A DNA stretch of 64,000 nucleotides from Salinibaculum sp. SYNS191 (GCF_037338445.1 NZ_CP147838.1:1736001-1800000), one strand, 5' to 3'; counted from the stretch's first letter, positions 53,353-61,881 are shown. Numbers and translations are program-made. Notes: generated by a model from the sequence alone, not told the origin.

Positions 53353-54411
53353 ATGGCATTGCAACAGACGCGACACCGAACAGACGACGAGACGGACTCC
53401 GCGACCCGTCAGACTGCAATCGACGCAGCGGACGTCCGTGTAACGTACGACGACGGGACCGAAGCCGTCCGAGGCGTCTCTCTCGACGTCGACGAGGGCG
53501 AGTTCTTCGGCTTCCTCGGACCCAACGGGGCCGGCAAGACGACCACTATCAAGACCCTCGTCACGCTGCTGTACCCGACACAGGGGTCGGTACGAATCAA
53601 CGGCTACGACACGAAGACACAGCCCCAGGCCGTACGCGAGTCCATCGGCTACATGGCACAGGAGACGAGTATCGACCTCGAACTCACGCCGCGCGAGAAC
53701 CTGCGCGTCGCGTGCCGGATGTACGGCGTTCCGAAAGCGGAGCGAGCGGACCGCATCGAGGAGTTGCTCGACCTCGTCGACTTGCGAGACGTTGCGGACA
53801 GGCGGGCAGAGACGTTCTCGGGCGGGATGCAGAAGCGTCTCGATACCGCGACCGTCCTCGTCCATCGGCCCCCCGTGGTCTTCCTCGACGAGCCGACGAC
53901 CGGTCTCGACCCCGAGGCGCGGCTCCGGGTCTGGAACTACTTCGAGGAGATCAACGAGCGGGGAACGACCGTGTTCCTCACGACGCAGTATCTCGAAGAA
54001 GCGAACGAACTGTGTGACCGCCTCGCCATCCTGCAAGACGGGCAGATCACCCACACCGGAACGCCGGCTGCACTCAAATCGGCCGTGGGGACGGAAACCG
54101 TCACACTGGCGCTGAAAGAGCCGTCCGAGGAGAACCGGCGCCGTGCGATGAACACCGTCCGTCAGCTCAACGCTCTCGACGCGGCGGCTATCGAACCGAC
54201 CGCCGACGGCCTTGTCGTCGAAGCCGACAACGCCCGCTCGGCCACGAGCGAACTCTTCACCGAGCTGGCCGCGGCAGACGTCACGGTCACTGACTTCGAC
54301 GTGCACGCACCGACGCTCGATGACGTCTTCCTCACGCTGGCCGGAGAAGAAGATGTGGGAGAGAGCGGAGTGGCCACTGACCCGGCGAGTGGTCAGGAGG
54401 TGGTTCGATGA
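53353..54411 (+). CDS. ABC transporter ATP-binding protein (DrrA-like)
   Basis: A 352-residue cytoplasmic ATPase. Walker A is GPNGAGKTTTIKT near residue 56, the Q-loop region is ESIGYMAQETSIDLELT, the signature is FSGGMQKRLDTAT, and Walker B is PVVFLDEPTTGLDPEARLR. A C-terminal accessory domain (residues 250-345) is characteristic of the daunorubicin-resistance/ABC-2 family. It forms the engine for the permease encoded in four-base overlap (54408-54411), exporting drugs, lipids or other hydrophobic compounds. A short N-terminal extension (residues 1-25) is polar. Substrate is unknown. Confidence 0.92.
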   Translation: MALQQTRHRTDDETDSATRQTAIDAADVRVTYDDGTEAVRGVSLDVDEGEFFGFLGPNGAGKTTTIKTLVTLLYPTQGSVRINGYDTKTQPQAVRESIGYMAQETSIDLELTPRENLRVACRMYGVPKAERADRIEELLDLVDLRDVADRRAETFSGGMQKRLDTATVLVHRPPVVFLDEPTTGLDPEARLRVWNYFEEINERGTTVFLTTQYLEEANELCDRLAILQDGQITHTGTPAALKSAVGTETVTLALKEPSEENRRRAMNTVRQLNALDAAAIEPTADGLVVEADNARSATSELFTELAAADVTVTDFDVHAPTLDDVFLTLAGEEDVGESGVATDPASGQEVVR

Positions 54412-55325
54412 GCGGCGCGACCGACGGCCGGGACACCATCGAAAGCGACTCCGCACAGAGGGCATCGGGGAACAGTTCCGCAACCGACGCACGGATTAGC
54501 TTCAAACGGTGGCTCGTCAAAACGTCCCGCAATCCCTACGTGACGTTCACCTCGCTGGTCCAGCCGGTCATCTTCTTCGTCCTCATGGCCGAAGTCCTCG
54601 GCGCAATCGCGGGAGGTGCCCTGTCCCAGTCCCTGGGTGGTGACGTCACGTACGTGACGTATCTCACCCCCGCGATAGTAATTCAGTCGGCGCTGGCCGC
54701 CGCCGCCGTCTCCGGTATCGGGCTGGTAGACGACATGGAGACGGGAATGTTCGACAAGACGTTACTCTCCCCGATGAACCGGGCCGCGATGTTCGTCGGG
54801 AAAGTGCTGTCCGAGGTGGTTCGAATCACGGTCCAGACCGGAATTATTCTCGGTCTCGGGTACCTCCTGCTCGCTCTCAAGCCGGGAGCGTCTGTGACCC
54901 AGTACCTCCAGACGGGCGTGGGCGGCGTCCTCGGCATATTCGTCGTGACCGTCATCTTCGGTGGCGTCTTCATGGCGTACTCGAATATCGTCGCGCTCGT
55001 CACGCGTGACCGAGAAGCCACGGTGATGATCGCGAACCTGTTGACGTTCCCGCTCCTGTTCATTTCGAGCGCGTTCCTGCCGCTCGAGGTCCTCCCCGGC
55101 TGGATTCGGGCAGTCGCCGTCGCCAATCCCATCACGTACGGCGTCGACGCCATCCGGGCGCTCATGCTTGGACAGGACGTGCTGTCGGTCTTCGAGGTAA
55201 CGGCGTTCACCGGACTCTGGAACACGGTCGTTCCCGCTATCGCCGTGCTCCTGGGATTCAACCTCGTTCTGGGCGGAATCGCGGTCCGTCTGCTCAAGCG
55301 GGCCTCCAGGGCCGAAGTGCAGTAA
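54408..55325 (+). CDS. ABC-2 type transporter permease (DrrB-like)
   Basis: A 305-residue membrane protein. About 35 hydrophilic residues precede six helices. YVTFTSLVQPVIFFVLMAEV, then TPAIVIQSALAAAAVSGIGL and DDMETGMFDKTLLSPMNRAA are typical of ABC-2 permeases, the last being the coupling helix. LTFPLLFISSAFLPLEVLPG is the conserved segment before the final helix. The start overlaps the ATPase stop by four bases. It pairs with the ATPase in an exporter; what it moves is not apparent. Confidence 0.9.
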   Translation: MSGATDGRDTIESDSAQRASGNSSATDARISFKRWLVKTSRNPYVTFTSLVQPVIFFVLMAEVLGAIAGGALSQSLGGDVTYVTYLTPAIVIQSALAAAAVSGIGLVDDMETGMFDKTLLSPMNRAAMFVGKVLSEVVRITVQTGIILGLGYLLLALKPGASVTQYLQTGVGGVLGIFVVTVIFGGVFMAYSNIVALVTRDREATVMIANLLTFPLLFISSAFLPLEVLPGWIRAVAVANPITYGVDAIRALMLGQDVLSVFEVTAFTGLWNTVVPAIAVLLGFNLVLGGIAVRLLKRASRAEVQ

Positions 55326-55496
55326 CGGCGTCTCCCCCGTTCGTCTCTCTCGTGCGTTCTCTTTCCAGGTGCGAGGCCGCCGCTGGATGAGCGTCAGAGA
55401 GAGCGACGAGACAGGGGCCGCGACGGTCGGTCGTGGAGTGCTACAGGAGCGGGTGACGACAGAGACCGCGGCGAAGCGAGTCGCGTGAGGGGAGCG

Positions 55497-55922
55497 CTAA
55501 CCGGACTCGTCGGTCGGCGTGCCCCGGGAGAAGGAGACGTCCCGGAAGTTCGGCGTCCAGTCGTCCCAGTCGGCGTCGATTTCGACGGGGACCATGGTGC
55601 TCTCGTTGCCCGCCAGCTGGACGGTCTCGGTCACGGTCCGGGACTCCCCGTCGACCGTGACGGTCAGCGACATCTCGGCGGTGTATGCCTTCTCGCGAGT
55701 GTTCTCGACCGGGACGCGGATGAGGACGGTGCCGTCGTCGCTCTCCTCGAACTCGAAGTCGGCGGCCGAGCCGGCGTCGAAGGGGTAGACGGGGTTGGAA
55801 AGCGTGGGCGTGCCGTCGCCCCCGTCGTTCAGCGTGGGGGGCTCCTCGTCGCTGGAGCTGCCACAGCCAGCGAGGCCGGCGACGCCGGCCCCGACGAGGC
55901 CGAGGAAGTGGCGGCGGTTCAT
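55497..55922 (-). CDS. Tat-type lipoprotein with FxLYD-like domain
   Basis: A 141-residue exported protein. MNRRHFLGLVGAGVAGLAGC is a twin-arginine signal with lipobox. A Ser/Asp/Glu-rich linker precedes a small beta-sandwich, with DGTVLIRVPVENTREKAYTA and TVTVDGESRTVTETVQLAGN, like FxLYD or CARDB-type extracellular domains. A C-terminal Trp-rich strand (DADWDDWTPNFRD) ends it. It may be a surface adhesion or binding module. It is convergent with the ABC permease gene. Confidence 0.68.
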   Translation of the reverse strand: MNRRHFLGLVGAGVAGLAGCGSSSDEEPPTLNDGGDGTPTLSNPVYPFDAGSAADFEFEESDDGTVLIRVPVENTREKAYTAEMSLTVTVDGESRTVTETVQLAGNESTMVPVEIDADWDDWTPNFRDVSFSRGTPTDESG

Positions 55923-55992
55923 GTCACGCCCTGCAGGGGGACAGGGTAAGAATCTTCTCGTCGCCGCCGCGAGGCGGGGGTGGGACAGGTAC

Positions 55993-56433
55993 ATGACGCC
56001 CGAGCCCCTAGGGATTGGCGTGCCAGGATACGAGCCGACAGACGTCCCGCTGTACGAGGACAGGCAGACCGTCGAGCGGGAGTACCGCCGCGCCCAGCAG
56101 GAGGAACGGCCCTTCTTCGCCGTCGAGGCCTACGACGAGGGCTACGCCGTCACCTACGACCTCCTGCCGGCGGGCTACCAGCTCGCACCGCCCGCGGAGT
56201 CGGAGGTCAACGAGCGGCTCACCCGCGAGATAGAGGCCATCGTCGGCGACGAATCGCTCCCGACGACGGAGGTCAGCCGCACGGTCAGCGCCTCGCTGGG
56301 CAACGTCACCTTCTTCGCCCGGGAGGACAGCGCCCGCCGCGTCGCCGCCGTCGTCTCCGGGCTCGTCCTCGACGAGGCCAACTGGGTGGAGGCCCGGCCG
56401 CCGGAGAACCCCGCCGGCACCCGCCGGAACTGA
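55993..56433 (+). CDS. Hypothetical acidic protein upstream of Bax1
   Basis: A 146-residue cytoplasmic protein with no recognised domain. It begins MTPEPLGIGVPGYEPTDVPL. The middle, REYRRAQQEERPFFAVEAYD then EGYAVTYDLLPAGYQLAPPA, is alpha plus beta. The end (SARRVAAVVSGLVLDEANWV) is helical. It stands 57 bases before the Bax1 gene on the same strand, so it may be co-expressed. I see no link to DNA repair in its own sequence. Confidence 0.6.
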   Translation: MTPEPLGIGVPGYEPTDVPLYEDRQTVEREYRRAQQEERPFFAVEAYDEGYAVTYDLLPAGYQLAPPAESEVNERLTREIEAIVGDESLPTTEVSRTVSASLGNVTFFAREDSARRVAAVVSGLVLDEANWVEARPPENPAGTRRN

Positions 56434-56490
56434 CGAGCCACTCGCGAGCGGGGTGAGACTTTTTCCCCACCGACGGGCAACACACCGTCA

Positions 56491-58023
56491 GTGCTGACCA
56501 AGGACCTCCTGCGCGTCTCGCGGGCCGGCGGCGGCTACCACCCGCAGTTCGCCGGCAGTGACGACGAGCCGCTGGCCGCCCGCGTCGTCGGCTGCTACCA
56601 GGGCCACGTCGGCGAGTCCCGCGAGCGCCTGGCGGCCGCGCTGACCGACATCGAGCGCGACAGCGACGACTTCAAACTCGTCCGCGGGTTCGCAAAGCTC
56701 GTCGAGCGCGAGGCAGCCTTCGAGACGCGCGCGCCGGTCGACCCGCGGCAGGCCCGCGAGGCCGCCTTTCGGGCCGCCGAGGCGGTGGGCGTCGTCACCG
56801 CCGACGAGCGGGAGACGGCGCTGACACAGGCCGCGGACCGGCTGGACGCGACGCCCGACGCCGTCGCCGAGTCGCTGTACGCCGACCGCGAGACGCGACA
56901 GGTCCTGACAGACGCCGGCCGGCGCTGGGACCCGGCCGACCTCGTGGCCCAGTACAACCTCTCGCTCGCCCAGACCGCGCTGTTCGACGCCACCGAGGTC
57001 CGCGTCCGCTCCAGCGACCCGAAGGCGGTCGTCTCGGCCGTCAAGCGCCTCCGGCTCATGTACGAGGTGCGCCGCCTGCCCGACGACGAGCGGCGGACCG
57101 TCGGCGGCGCGGACCGCGAGGTGGTCGTGACCGGCCCGGACGCACTCTTTACGAACAGCCGGCGCTACGGCACCCGCTTCGCGCGCCTGCTGCGCACCGT
57201 CGCGAGCGCCGACGAGTGGCGGCTGTCGGCGACCATCGACGACCGCGGGACCGAGCGCGAACTCGTCCTCGACGACGGCGACGTGTCGGTGCCGGGCGTC
57301 GAGCCCGTGACGGAGGTTACCTTCGACAGCGGCGTCGAGGCGGACTTCGCAGCCCGGTTCGAATCGCTCGACCTGGACTGGGACCTCCTGCGCGAACCGG
57401 ACCCGCTGGCCGCCGGCGCGCACGTCGTCATCCCCGACTTCGCGTTCGACTGGCGACACGGGGACTTCCGCGTCTACTTCGAGATAATGGGATTCTGGAC
57501 GCCGGCGTACGTCGAGAAGAAGCTGTCGCGGCTGGCCGACCTGGAGGACGTGGAGATGCTCGTGGCGGTCGACGAGTCGCTGGGCGTCGCGGAGGACGTC
57601 GAAGCCCGTGACCACCGCGCGATTCCCTACCGCGGGACGGTGCGTCTGAAGGACGTCAGGGACGCCCTGCGGCGCTACGAGGAACGACTAGACGCGGCGG
57701 CGGCCGCGGCACTGCCCGACGAACTGGCGCCGGACGACGACGCGGTGACGCTGGCGGCGCTGGCCGAGCGCCACGGCGTCAGCGAGCGCGCCGTCGAAGA
57801 GAAATCGTTTCCGGCGCACGAACGGGTGGGGCGGACCCTCGTGCGCCCGGCCGTGCTCGCGGCGCTACGGGAGCGAGTCGAGGCGGGGATGGACCTCGAC
57901 GAGGCGGAGGCTGCACTGGCGGAGTACGGCATCGACGACGCGAGCGCGGCGCTGTCCGCGCTGGGCTATCGCGTCGAGTGGGAGGGACTGAGCGGCGGGG
58001 TCGTCAGGGAGAAGGGCGACTAG
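56491..58023 (+). CDS. Bax1/DUF790-family nuclease, XPB partner
   Basis: A 510-residue protein of the DUF790 family. The archaeal member Bax1 binds XPB and cuts DNA near bubbles. Conserved segments are DEPLAARVVGCYQGHVGESR, then YNLSLAQTALFDATEVRVRS and VVIPDFAFDWRHGDFRVYFE, the last supplying the Asp and Glu of a nuclease-like centre. FWTPAYVEKKLSRLADLEDV adds the Lys. A C-terminal winged-helix-like region follows (residues 420-510). The start is GTG at 56491. The XPB gene lies far away at 32698-34062 instead of adjacent. Confidence 0.85.
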   Translation: MLTKDLLRVSRAGGGYHPQFAGSDDEPLAARVVGCYQGHVGESRERLAAALTDIERDSDDFKLVRGFAKLVEREAAFETRAPVDPRQAREAAFRAAEAVGVVTADERETALTQAADRLDATPDAVAESLYADRETRQVLTDAGRRWDPADLVAQYNLSLAQTALFDATEVRVRSSDPKAVVSAVKRLRLMYEVRRLPDDERRTVGGADREVVVTGPDALFTNSRRYGTRFARLLRTVASADEWRLSATIDDRGTERELVLDDGDVSVPGVEPVTEVTFDSGVEADFAARFESLDLDWDLLREPDPLAAGAHVVIPDFAFDWRHGDFRVYFEIMGFWTPAYVEKKLSRLADLEDVEMLVAVDESLGVAEDVEARDHRAIPYRGTVRLKDVRDALRRYEERLDAAAAAALPDELAPDDDAVTLAALAERHGVSERAVEEKSFPAHERVGRTLVRPAVLAALRERVEAGMDLDEAEAALAEYGIDDASAALSALGYRVEWEGLSGGVVREKGD

Positions 58024-58616
58024 ACCAGCAACTGGACGTCGGCGTCGGCCATCTGCTCCAGCGCCGTGGCGGCACCCACGCCGGCGGTGACGCCGTCGTA
58101 GAAGTCCTCCTCCTCGTAGTCCAGCAGGTCCATCGTCATCTGGCAGGCCTGGAGTTCCACGTCCATCGTCCGGCAGGTGTCCATCAGTTCCTCGATGCTC
58201 GCCACGTCGTTGTCCTCGATGCGCCGGCGCATCATCGTCGTCGTCACGCGGTCCATCCCCGGGAGCGCCGCGACGGCGTTGGGCACGCCCATGTTGGGGT
58301 TGCCGACCGCGCTGAGCCCGAGTTCCTTGGAGTTCTCCTCGTGGAGTATCTCCAGCCCCCAGAAGGTGTGGAAGACGGTCACGTCCCACCCGAAGGCGGC
58401 GGCCGTCGAGGCGAGGATGAGCGGCGGGTACGCCATGTCGAGCGTGCCCTTCGTCGCGATGATGACCATCGACTTCTGCCCGTCGTCGGCGTCGGTCTCG
58501 ACGGCCGACAGCTCCTCCTCCAGTTCCTCGACGCGCTCGCGCAGCGCCGCGACGTCCTCGGCGCTGGGCTGGGACGGCGTCTCCGCGTCGGTGTCGCCTG
58601 GCGTGTCGGTGCTCAT
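58020..58616 (-). CDS. DsrE/DsrF-like sulfur-relay protein
   Basis: A 198-residue protein. An acidic, coiled-coil-like N terminus (residues 1-45, VAALRERVEELEEELSAVET) precedes a DsrE-fold domain, with SMVIIATKGTLDMAYPPLIL and AAAFGWDVTVFHTFWGLEIL. CRTMDVELQACQMTMDLLDY contains the cysteines that could carry persulfide. It probably accepts sulfur from the TusA-like protein, whose stop shares one base with its start (TAATG). It ends overlapping the Bax1 gene by four bases on the other strand. Confidence 0.83.
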   Translation of the reverse strand: MSTDTPGDTDAETPSQPSAEDVAALRERVEELEEELSAVETDADDGQKSMVIIATKGTLDMAYPPLILASTAAAFGWDVTVFHTFWGLEILHEENSKELGLSAVGNPNMGVPNAVAALPGMDRVTTTMMRRRIEDNDVASIEELMDTCRTMDVELQACQMTMDLLDYEEEDFYDGVTAGVGAATALEQMADADVQLLV

Positions 58617-58879
58617 TATTCGTCGACCGCCTGAACGTGGTGGACGTAGAGTGTCTCACCGCCTTCCTCGCGTTCGGTCTGGCTCAGGAGTTCGACGCCG
58701 GCCGTCCCCGACGCCCACCCGTCGATGTCGCTCATACTGCCGCTGTCCGTCGCCACCACTTCGAGCACCTCGCCGGCGGCGAGGCCGTCGATTGCCTGCT
58801 TGGTCTTGACGACCGGCATCGGGCAGGAAGCACCTTTCACGTCGAGCGTCTCGTCGGCCTGGATTTCTGCGTCTGACAT
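58616..58879 (-). CDS. TusA-like sulfur carrier protein
   Basis: An 87-residue protein with the TusA signature GASCPMPVVKTKQAI: the Cys is the persulfide-carrying residue and CPxP caps the helix. The rest (GEVLEVVATDSGSMSDIDGW) follows the two-layer fold. It moves sulfur between partners for thiolation of tRNA or cofactors, or for sulfur metabolism. It is the first gene of a pair with the DsrE-like gene. The ATG at 58879 was taken because upstream residues would be non-conserved. An A/T-rich tract near 58900-58990 is the shared divergent promoter. Confidence 0.9.
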   Translation of the reverse strand: MSDAEIQADETLDVKGASCPMPVVKTKQAIDGLAAGEVLEVVATDSGSMSDIDGWASGTAGVELLSQTEREEGGETLYVHHVQAVDE

Positions 58880-59035
58880 TGTACTCACTCCACAGTATTT
58901 CGTTAAGGGTACAAAACCGTTACGGACTGAGCCCATAAAAACCCGTTTTGCTGGGGTATATCTCACTTACATATTGCGCTAAACCCACAATTCAATCAAA
59001 CCATTTAATAGCGGCCAGCGGGAACGAAAGGGTAC

Positions 59036-59188
59036 ATGACCACGACGGAGCTTTCCGACCCGGACGAACCGGTCGCGGCGACCAGGCCGGCACTGGACCG
59101 CGCGGGCGACCCCGGTGGGGACGGCCACGAGACGACGGCGGCGGTCCCGGCGGCCGCGCGCCAGAGCGACCTCGAAGTGGGGGCCTGA
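59036..59188 (+). CDS. 50-residue leader protein of the YeeE/YedE operon
   Basis: A short ATG frame encodes TTTELSDPDEPVAATRPALD, then a Gly/Asp/Ala-rich end, and stops at 59188 with one-base overlap onto the first channel gene (TGATG). Codon bias and acidity are haloarchaeal. It sits behind the A/T-rich region (catttaatag) with a start about 26 bases downstream, so it is likely the first translated frame. Function is unknown; it could be a relic of an N-terminal domain. Confidence 0.5.
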   Translation: MTTTELSDPDEPVAATRPALDRAGDPGGDGHETTAAVPAAARQSDLEVGA

Positions 59189-59658
59189 TGGCGCTGGAAC
59201 TGTTCCCCAACGGCTGGGTACCCTACCTGCTCGGTGGCCTCCTCATCGGGCTCGGCTCGGTCATCATCTACGTGCTGACCGGCATCTCCGCCGGCGCGTC
59301 GACGTTCCTCGAATCGACGCTGTCGTACGTCTCGGACATCTCGCGGTTCAACCGCCCCACGTACCTCGCCTCCCGGGACTGGCGCGTCGTCTTCACGGCC
59401 GGCATCGTGTTGGGGGCGCTCGGGTACACGCTCACGCTCGGCGACGGGCTCTGGACGACGGAGGTCGACGCCTGGCGGCTGCTCGGCGGCGGCTTCCTCG
59501 TCGGCGTCGGCACGCGCCTCGGGAAGGGCTGTACCTCCGGTCACGGCGTCTGCGGGGTCGGCTCGCGCTCGCCGACGTCGCTGGCGAACGTCGCCACCTT
59601 CATGCTGTTCGCAATCGGGACCGCACAGATTGTCCAGGCGCTGGGGGTGACGCCATGA
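59188..59658 (+). CDS. YeeE/YedE-family membrane protein, first half
   Basis: A 156-residue protein with about four helices. RLGKGCTSGHGVCGVGSRSP contains the conserved GxGCTSGHG with the essential Cys of thiosulfate-importing YeeE (TsuA) proteins. With the next gene (start overlapped by four bases) it reconstitutes the two halves of a full-length YeeE. It likely imports thiosulfate or another sulfur species across the membrane. It is divergent from the TusA/DsrE pair. Confidence 0.87.
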   Translation: MALELFPNGWVPYLLGGLLIGLGSVIIYVLTGISAGASTFLESTLSYVSDISRFNRPTYLASRDWRVVFTAGIVLGALGYTLTLGDGLWTTEVDAWRLLGGGFLVGVGTRLGKGCTSGHGVCGVGSRSPTSLANVATFMLFAIGTAQIVQALGVTP

Positions 59659-60128
59659 GCGCGAGCGACCGCCACCCCCTCTTTCTGCCCGTCGTGTTCG
59701 TCGGCGGGCTGGTCTTCGGGGCCGGGCTGGCACTGAGCAAGATGGCACGGCCGGAAATCGTGCTGGACTTCCTCCAGTTCGAGGACTTCGGCCTCCTGCT
59801 GGTGATGGGCGGTGCGGCCGTCACGACCGGCGTCGTCTTCGCCCTCGTCGAGTACCGCGGCGGCCGCGCGCCGCTGACCGGACAGGACTACGGGCGACGC
59901 CTGAAGTCCTTCGACCGGAACGTGATCGTCGGCGGGAGCATCTTCGGCGTGGGCTGGGGGCTGTCGGGCATCTGTCCCGGCGCGGCCTACGCCAGCCTCG
60001 GCATCGGCAACGTCCCCATCCTGTGGGCCATCGGCGGGATGTTCCTCGGCGCGTACGTCCAGGGCTACGTGCGTGCCAGCAGGGCCGACGGCGCCGGAAC
60101 CGGCTCAACGGAGGTCGCCGACGACTGA
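59655..60128 (+). CDS. YeeE/YedE-family membrane protein, second half
   Basis: A 157-residue protein with about four helices. GGLVFGAGLALSKMARPEIV opens it, and SIFGVGWGLSGICPGAAYAS carries the Cys of the second GxxCPG motif. Topology and Cys position mirror the C-terminal half of YeeE-type channels. It is encoded with four-base overlap after its partner. A hydrophilic tail (residues 140-157) ends it. Function should be the same sulfur uptake. Confidence 0.87.
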   Translation: MSASDRHPLFLPVVFVGGLVFGAGLALSKMARPEIVLDFLQFEDFGLLLVMGGAAVTTGVVFALVEYRGGRAPLTGQDYGRRLKSFDRNVIVGGSIFGVGWGLSGICPGAAYASLGIGNVPILWAIGGMFLGAYVQGYVRASRADGAGTGSTEVADD

Positions 60129-60212
60129 TGCGCGGTGACGGCGGATGCCGACGCGCAGTCTTGGAACCGTGGCACACAAGCGTTTTGGGCCCGGGTGACC
60201 CACGTGTCTAGC

Positions 60213-60605
60213 ATGGCACAATCGCTGCAGAAGATGCTGCAGTCGGACATGAAATGCGAGGGGCTGCTGGAGTGTTTCCACGGTCTGACCGAACTCGACC
60301 GCGCCGTGTTCGAGACGCTCGTGACGAGCGAGGAGCCGATGACCGTCGACGAAGTGGCCGAACAGGTTGACCGCGAGCGCTCGACGGCCTACCGGGCGGT
60401 CAAGCGCCTGGAGGAGGCCGGCTTCCTCGAACGCGAACAGCGGACCTACGAGGGCGGCGGCTACTACCACGTCTTCCGGCCCGCCGACCCGGACGTCGTC
60501 GCGGACGAGATGCAACGCATGCTCAACGACTGGTACGCACAGATGGGACAGCTCATCGGCGAATTCAGGGAGAAATACAGCGAACGTGCAGACGTCCCCA
60601 CCTGA
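60213..60605 (+). CDS. TrmB/MarR-like winged-helix regulator
   Basis: A 130-residue DNA-binding protein. LTELDRAVFETLVTSEEPMT, then VDEVAEQVDRERSTAYRAVK with RLEEAGFLEREQRTYEGGG, form a winged helix. The N terminus has a CEGLLECFHG pair of cysteines, perhaps a sulfur or redox sensor. The C terminus is a helix (MQRMLNDWYAQMGQLIGEFR) for dimerisation. The close link to the YeeE and TusA genes suggests that it controls them. The ATG at 60213 places the helix near the start. Confidence 0.8.
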   Translation: MAQSLQKMLQSDMKCEGLLECFHGLTELDRAVFETLVTSEEPMTVDEVAEQVDRERSTAYRAVKRLEEAGFLEREQRTYEGGGYYHVFRPADPDVVADEMQRMLNDWYAQMGQLIGEFREKYSERADVPT

Positions 60606-60609
60606 GGAG

Positions 60610-61338
60610 ATGAGCGACGACGGGGCCACAGAGGCCGACAGCACCGCGGAGCCCGGGCCGGACGCCGACGTCGGGCAGGGGCTACTCGACGTGGACATGG
60701 GGCCCAGCTCCGCGCTGGCACACCTCTACCGCGGCGAGGTCCACCGGATGAAGCTGTGGCGCGAACGGCTGGACCAGACCACCAACTGGGCGGTCATCCT
60801 CATGGCCGCCATCCTGACCTACGCCTTCTCGAACCAGTCCAACCCGCACTACGTCATCCTCATCGGGAACGCCGCCATCGCCCTCTTTCTCGTCGTGGAA
60901 GCGCGGCGCTACCGCGCCTACGACGTCTGGCGCTCGCGGGTGCGGACGCTCCAGGAGAACGTCTGGGCGACCGGGCTTGACGAGGGCACCCCGATGGACG
61001 GGGAGTGGCGACACGAACTCGCCGAGGACTACCGGAACCCGGCGCTGAAGATAACGGCCGAGGAGGCCATCGCACACCGCCTGCGCCGTGTCTACCTCCC
61101 GATGTTCGCCATCCTCAACGGCGCGTGGGTCGTCAGGGTGACTGCCTTCGGTGACATCCCCTGGCCCGAGAGCGCCGCCGTCGGCCAGATTCCCGGCCTC
61201 GTGGTGACGGTCGGCGTCGTCCTGCTGTTCACCGGCGGGTTCCTCATCGCCTGCCGGCCCCGCGACTGGCAGGCCCGCGGCGAACTCCGCAGCGAGGACA
61301 TCCGCGACGGCCAGCCCCGCGAGCGCCGCGAGGACTGA
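60610..61338 (+). CDS. DUF2270-family membrane protein
   Basis: A 242-residue protein. A 40-residue acidic segment is followed by four helices. LAHLYRGEVHRMKLWRERLD, then QTTNWAVILMAAILTYAFSN and EARRYRAYDVWRSRVRTLQE, match the DUF2270 pattern found in archaea and bacteria with no known role. It starts five bases after the TrmB-like stop, so it may be co-transcribed. A GTG eight codons upstream overlapping the previous gene is an alternative start. Confidence 0.8.
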   Translation: MSDDGATEADSTAEPGPDADVGQGLLDVDMGPSSALAHLYRGEVHRMKLWRERLDQTTNWAVILMAAILTYAFSNQSNPHYVILIGNAAIALFLVVEARRYRAYDVWRSRVRTLQENVWATGLDEGTPMDGEWRHELAEDYRNPALKITAEEAIAHRLRRVYLPMFAILNGAWVVRVTAFGDIPWPESAAVGQIPGLVVTVGVVLLFTGGFLIACRPRDWQARGELRSEDIRDGQPRERRED

Positions 61339-61341
61339 CCG

Positions 61342-61881
61342 TCAGCAGTCGTACGAGCGCGACGACGCCTCGACGGTGACCGGCCGCGTCGCCGTCGCGA
61401 CGGTCGCGTCGTCGGTCCTGACGCTGACCTGCACCGTCGCCTCGTCGCCCGCCGACAGCGTCTCGTCGTCTTCGAGGAGCCAGAACACGCGGACGGTTTC
61501 GGTGCCCTCGCTCGGAACGGACTGCGTCGTCGCCTCGTCGGTGTGGCCGAGACTCACCGCGACGGTCAGCGAGCCGTCGGCCGGCCCGTCCCACCCGGGC
61601 GGAACGTCGACGGTGACGTCGCCGAGCACGCTGATGCGGTCGCCGGGCGTCCCGCTGCCGAGACAGGTCTGGACCGAGCCGTCGCCCGACGGAATGGAAC
61701 TCTCGTCGTTGAGTCGGACCGAGAGGTCCATCGACTCGACGGTGACGTTCTCGCTCTCGATGTCGTCGACGACGCCGCCGAAGACGACCAGCGTGCCGAC
61801 GCTGAAGACCGTCAGGAGGAGGGTGACGGCGACGGTGGCGGGGCGCGGGGGCCAATCCAGCAACCAGGGGAGGGGATTCAT
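61342..61881 (-). CDS. Membrane-anchored extracytoplasmic protein
   Basis: A 179-residue protein. One N-terminal helix (TVAVTLLLTVFSVGTLVVFG) anchors it. The rest is a beta-rich domain with VTVESMDLSVRLNDESSIPS, two cysteines (TCLGSG and the final SYDC), and ATVQVSVRTDDATVATATRP. The layout is that of many haloarchaeal secreted or SipW-associated proteins, but no family can be named. It is convergent with the DUF2270 gene (3-base gap). A GTG three codons upstream at 61890 is possible. Confidence 0.6.
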   Translation of the reverse strand: MNPLPWLLDWPPRPATVAVTLLLTVFSVGTLVVFGGVVDDIESENVTVESMDLSVRLNDESSIPSGDGSVQTCLGSGTPGDRISVLGDVTVDVPPGWDGPADGSLTVAVSLGHTDEATTQSVPSEGTETVRVFWLLEDDETLSAGDEATVQVSVRTDDATVATATRPVTVEASSRSYDC

